9,508 bases of DNA, taken from NCBI GenBank assembly GCA_036502105.1, contig DASXZE010000148.1, forward strand, positions 1-9,508, read 5' to 3'. The notes beneath the pieces were generated by a model, which did no database searches, was not told the origin of the DNA, and saw only the letters and a list, made by a program, of their open reading frames with translations. The translations under genes and the position numbers were made by a program. Source of the stretch: Angelobacter sp036502105. GTDB lineage: Bacteria > Acidobacteriota > Terriglobia > Terriglobales > Acidobacteriaceae. The first letter of the stretch is position 1. The number at the start of each line of letters is the position of its first letter. Below, one piece after another: positions 5,943 to 9,508 of the stretch.

Positions 5943-8900
5943 TTAATCAGCCGCCACGGCAGTCTGTTTCTTGCCGCCTTCAGTTTTGATCAGCTCCACG
6001 TCCAGACAGAGCGACTGCAATTCGCGGATAAGCACGTTGAATGACTCAGGCACGCCCGGTTCAATGGCGGCTTCGCCCTTCACAATGGCCTCATAAATCT
6101 TGGTGCGGCCAAATACGTCGTCTGATTTTGCGGTGAGCAGCTCTTGCAGAATGTAAGCCGCGCCGTATGCTTCAAGCGCCCAGACTTCCATTTCTCCAAA
6201 ACGCTGTCCGCCGAACTGCGCCTTTCCGCCCAGCGGCTGCTGGGTGATAAGCGAGTACGGTCCAATGGAGCGTGCGTGAATCTTGTCGTCAACCAGGTGA
6301 GAGAGCTTCAGCATATAGATGTAGCCCACCGTAACCGGCTGTTCGAACTTGTCGCCCGTCATGCCGTCATAAAGATCGGTCTTGCCCGATTCCGGCAATC
6401 CTGCTTCACGCAACATGGCTTTGATCTCAGTTTCACGCGAACCATCAAACACCGGCGAGGCGAAGAACACGCCTTTGGTGAATGTTTTGGCCACATGCAT
6501 GAGCTCGTCATCTTCCAGGGACGTAATCTTTTCCAGGAACGGAGTGTCCTTGAAGATGCTCTTCAGTTCGCGACGAACAACTTCTTCACGCGTGTTCTCT
6601 TTCAGAAATTCAGCAACGCGCTCGCCCAGGTGATAGCCGGCCCAGCCCAGATGTGTTTCCAGGATCTGTCCCACGTTCATACGGCTAGGTACGCCGAGCG
6701 GGTTGAGCACGATCTCCACCGGAGTTCCATCTGCCGTGTATGGCATATCTTCTTCCGGAAGAATGCGGGCAATCACGCCTTTGTTGCCGTGACGGCCTGC
6801 CATCTTGTCGCCCACGCTGAGTTTGCGCTTCATGGCGATGTAGCACTTCACCAGCTTGATTACGCCAGGAGGCAGCTCGTCGCCCTTTTGCAGCTTGCTG
6901 ATTTTCTCGTTGGTGATCTTGCGCAGAACGTCAATCTGGCGCGAGGTCATCTCTTCGATTTCATCAATCTGCTCGTTGACGCGCGGGTCCTTGTCAGCGT
7001 ATTTAATACGCTTCAGGTTGCGCGTGGAAATCCGCTCAATGGTTTCACGATCAAGTATGCCGCCCTTGGTGAGCAGGCGTTTGTTGGTGCGCTCGTCATG
7101 CAGGTCAGCCTGGACTTCCTTGCTGCCCAGGATGGCTTCAAGACGTTTCAAACGCTCGTCCGTCAGGATTCGGATTTCATCAGCCAGGTTCTTTTCCAGC
7201 CGCTCAATCTGTGTAGCTTCAATGGCCTTGGCGCGCTCATCTTTTTCCTGGCCTTTGCGGGAGAAGATTTTCACGTCAACTACCGTGCCTTCAATTCCCG
7301 GAGGGCAGTTGAGTGATGCGTCACGCACGTCGCCGGCTTTTTCACCGAAGATGGCGCGCAGCAGCTTCTCTTCTGGAGTGAGCTGGGTTTCGCCCTTCGG
7401 CGTTACCTTGCCCACAATGATGTCGCCCTGTTTAATGGTGGCGCCGATTCTGATCACGCCGCTCTCATCCAGATCGCGCAGCGCAGATTCGCTCACGTTT
7501 GGAATATCACGCGTGATTTCTTCAGGACCAAGTTTCGTGTCGCGCGCTTCGATTTCAAATTCTTCAATGTGAATGGAGGTGTAGTAATCCTCTTTCACCA
7601 TCTTCTCTGAAACCAGGATCGCGTCCTCAAAGTTGTAACCGCGCCATGGCATAAAGGCTACGAGCACGTTGCGTCCAAGGGCCAACTCGCCCTTGTCCGT
7701 GCAGGGTCCATCAGCGATGACCTGACCTTTAATAACTCGATCGCCTTTTTTGACCACAGGCTTCTGGTTAATGCATGTGTTCTGGTTCGAACGCTTGAAT
7801 TTTGTGAGCTGGTAAATATCGCTACCGACTTCACGTGAAAGCTGGGTCGGATGATGTTCACCTTCCACACGCACAATGATTCGTTCAGAATCGACTGAAT
7901 CAATAATGCCGTTGCGTCGCGCCAGAACTACCGCGCCGGAGTCGCGCGCGGTTACGCCTTCCATGCCCGTTCCCACGAACGGCGCTACTGCACGAAGCAG
8001 CGGCACCGACTGGCGTTGCATGTTGGCGCCCATCAGAGCGCGGTTCGCATCGTCATGCTCAAGGAACGGAACCAGTGACGCAGCCACTGAAACCAGCTGC
8101 TTCGGGCTAACGTCCACGTAATCGACTTCATCACGCGGTACCAGCACAAAGTTGCCGTTTTTGCGGGCATCAACAATTTCGCCGATAATCTTGCCTTTAT
8201 CGTCCAGTTCAATATTGGCCTGGGCGATGACGTGTTTGTCTTCTTCCCATGCCGAGAGGTAGAACGAAAACGGCTCAACCTCCAGCGGTTTCTTGCGCCG
8301 TTCTTTCAGATCGGCGGTCAGCTTGTCCGCTTCTTTCAATTCAATGTGATCGCCCACGCGGTGATCACTGTCGCCGGCGTTCACGATCGTCACAAAATCG
8401 ATCACGCGTGAATCTTTCACGCGGCGATAAGGCGACTCAATGAAGCCGTAGTCGTTGATTCGGGCATAGCAGCTCAATGAGCTGATCAATCCGATGTTCG
8501 GACCTTCCGGCGTTTCAATCGGGCAAATGCGGCCGTAGTGCGTGGGGTGAACGTCGCGCACTTCAAATCCTGCGCGCTCACGTGACAAACCACCCGGGCC
8601 AAGGGCTGAGAGACGGCGCTTGTGCGTAATCTCTGACAGCGGATTGGTCTGGTCCATGAACTGTGACAGCTGCGATGATCCAAAGAACTCGCGGATCGCC
8701 GCCATTACCGGCTTCGCGTTCACCAGGTCATGCGGCATGGCCGTGGACATTTCCTGGTACACGGACATTTTTTCTTTGATGGCCCGTTCCATACGGACCA
8801 GTCCGATGCGGAACTGGTTTTCCATCAACTCGCCCACTGCACGAACGCGGCGATTGCCGAGATGGTCAATGTCGTCCACCGCGCCAATGCTCTTGCGCAG

Positions 8901-9508
8901 CTTCAGCAGGTAGCGGATGGTGGCGTAAAAATCTTCCGGCTCCAGCGTCCGCTTGTCCAGACCAACTGCTTCGTTCCGGTCATACAGCTTGATGTTGAAC
9001 TTCAAGCGGCCTACACGGCTGAAATCATACTTCCGGGCATCGAAGAACATGCCATGGAAGAGCGCAGTCGCCGTGTCCAGGGTCGGCGGATCGCCCGGAC
9101 GCAGCTTGCGGTAGATTTCAATCAGTGCTTCCTGCGGCGTCTTGACTGAATCGCGACGCAGCGTTGCGCTGATCACATTGCCCACATCGTCCCGCTCTGG
9201 GAAGAAGACATGAATGTCTTCCACGCCCGCGTCCATAATCTTCGCGAGCTTATCGGCGGTAATTTCGCTGTTTGCTTCCAGCAAAACTTCGCCGCTGGCC
9301 GTATCCACAACGTCAGCCGCTGTGAATGCACCTTCCAGATCGGTCGTGTCAATATCGATCTCATTGATCTTGGCTTTCTGGATTTCCTTGAGCACTGCCG
9401 GAGAAATCTTGCGTCCGGAGTGTGCGATCTCATGACCGCTCTTGTCCTTAACGCTGTGCGCCAGTTTCAGGCCAAGCAGGTTCGTGGGACGCTCAATACC
9501 GCTCTCCA
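5943..9508 (-). CDS. rpoB: DNA-directed RNA polymerase beta subunit, partial (N-terminus outside window)
   Basis: The visible 1187 codons end at TAA (5945–5943) and stay open to the right edge, which begins ESGIERPTNLLGLKLAHSV. By comparison with E. coli the missing part is about the first 250–300 residues. A GTG at 9395 is internal, not the start. In order one sees: an SI1/beta-i4-like segment (about 9390–9100); the rifampicin region GSSQLSQFMDQTNPLSEITHKRRLSALGPGG (about 8590–8680); an extra segment of about 45 residues (about 8262–8400); GYNFEDAI (about 7620–7645) with the E-D pair near the active site; the flap with a beta-i9-like helical insertion (about 7260–6880); KMAGRHGNKG (about 6780–6810) with catalytic-centre lysines; and the clamp-contact end KIHARS.GPYSLITQQPLGGKAQFGGQRFGEMEVWALEAYGA. 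The subunit binds the nascent RNA, the template and sigma, and is the rifampicin target. It is normally co-transcribed with rpoC. Confidence 0.99.
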   Translation of the reverse strand, partial: ESGIERPTNLLGLKLAHSVKDKSGHEIAHSGRKISPAVLKEIQKAKINEIDIDTTDLEGAFTAADVVDTASGEVLLEANSEITADKLAKIMDAGVEDIHVFFPERDDVGNVISATLRRDSVKTPQEALIEIYRKLRPGDPPTLDTATALFHGMFFDARKYDFSRVGRLKFNIKLYDRNEAVGLDKRTLEPEDFYATIRYLLKLRKSIGAVDDIDHLGNRRVRAVGELMENQFRIGLVRMERAIKEKMSVYQEMSTAMPHDLVNAKPVMAAIREFFGSSQLSQFMDQTNPLSEITHKRRLSALGPGGLSRERAGFEVRDVHPTHYGRICPIETPEGPNIGLISSLSCYARINDYGFIESPYRRVKDSRVIDFVTIVNAGDSDHRVGDHIELKEADKLTADLKERRKKPLEVEPFSFYLSAWEEDKHVIAQANIELDDKGKIIGEIVDARKNGNFVLVPRDEVDYVDVSPKQLVSVAASLVPFLEHDDANRALMGANMQRQSVPLLRAVAPFVGTGMEGVTARDSGAVVLARRNGIIDSVDSERIIVRVEGEHHPTQLSREVGSDIYQLTKFKRSNQNTCINQKPVVKKGDRVIKGQVIADGPCTDKGELALGRNVLVAFMPWRGYNFEDAILVSEKMVKEDYYTSIHIEEFEIEARDTKLGPEEITRDIPNVSESALRDLDESGVIRIGATIKQGDIIVGKVTPKGETQLTPEEKLLRAIFGEKAGDVRDASLNCPPGIEGTVVDVKIFSRKGQEKDERAKAIEATQIERLEKNLADEIRILTDERLKRLEAILGSKEVQADLHDERTNKRLLTKGGILDRETIERISTRNLKRIKYADKDPRVNEQIDEIEEMTSRQIDVLRKITNEKISKLQKGDELPPGVIKLVKCYIAMKRKLSVGDKMAGRHGNKGVIARILPEEDMPYTADGTPVEIVLNPLGVPSRMNVGQILETHLGWAGYHLGERVAEFLKENTREEVVRRELKSIFKDTPFLEKITSLEDDELMHVAKTFTKGVFFASPVFDGSRETEIKAMLREAGLPESGKTDLYDGMTGDKFEQPVTVGYIYMLKLSHLVDDKIHARSIGPYSLITQQPLGGKAQFGGQRFGEMEVWALEAYGAAYILQELLTAKSDDVFGRTKIYEAIVKGEAAIEPGVPESFNVLIRELQSLCLDVELIKTEGGKKQTAVAAD

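Noticed and set aside
6144..7316. A 390-codon plus-strand open frame antisense to rpoB
   Set aside because: It is a frame shadow of the conserved rpoB coding sequence: the minus-strand protein matches RpoB throughout, and the plus-strand product has no recognisable domain or start signal.
8405..8423. Perfect 8-bp inverted repeat (CGCGTGAA, TCT, TTCACGCG)
   Set aside because: It lies inside the rpoB coding sequence (encoding RVKDSRV), is short, and has no context suggesting a regulatory role; likely chance.
8590..8680. Possible rifampicin-resistant RpoB
   Set aside because: The positions most often mutated in resistance all keep the sensitive residues; the single Thr at the 518 equivalent is not enough to claim resistance.
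1..9508. CRISPR array, tRNA or rRNA gene, insertion sequence or novel defence system
   Set aside because: I found no spaced direct repeats, cloverleaf, transposase or terminal repeats. Apart from the toxin-antitoxin pair the window is core transcription machinery and a common membrane protein.

Overview
This window is a stretch of bacterial core genome in which every supported gene lies on the minus strand, so transcription runs from right to left. About 80% of it is the rpoB–rpoC pair, encoding the beta and beta' subunits of RNA polymerase. RpoB and RpoC carry the large insertions found in E. coli-type enzymes (an SI1/beta-i4-like segment and a beta-i9-like flap insertion in beta, an SI3-like insertion in the beta' trigger loop). 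Together with the beta' N-terminus (MYRSSPFDL..., then IRSWSHGEVTKPETINYRTFKPE) and an extra segment of about 45 residues after the beta rifampicin region, this suggests an Acidobacteriota genome, probably class Terriglobia. That placement is from memory of the family and is moderately confident.

Layout, right to left. 9508–5943: rpoB, lacking its N-terminus beyond the window edge. 5942–5795: a 148-base spacer with two strong back-to-back hairpins, then a good ribosome binding site leading into a TTG start. 5794–1607: complete rpoC (1395 codons). 1577–1547: a textbook Rho-independent terminator. 1521–1229: a small zinc-ribbon gene whose two halves lie in different frames, apparently a frameshifted pseudogene or a sequence error. 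1175–487: a type II toxin-antitoxin pair (Phd/VapB-like antitoxin and VapC-like PIN-domain toxin) with a 4-base ATGA overlap, preceded by a striking 27-bp dyad that overlaps a candidate promoter. 421–1: the 5' end of a YihY/BrkB-type inner-membrane protein gene that leaves the window.

The polymerase genes act together as the catalytic core of transcription: RpoB supplies the rifampicin pocket and the flap, RpoC the Mg-binding NADFDGD loop, bridge helix and trigger loop. The left 1.5 kb is accessory. The toxin-antitoxin module is probably autoregulated through the dyad. The zinc-ribbon remnant sits immediately beyond the rpoC terminator and has a lower G+C content (about 48% over 1261–1440).

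I see no tRNA, rRNA, CRISPR array, insertion sequence or large novel system here. The observations most worth checking are the split zinc-ribbon gene, the tandem hairpins between rpoB and rpoC, and the operator-like dyad at the toxin-antitoxin promoter.
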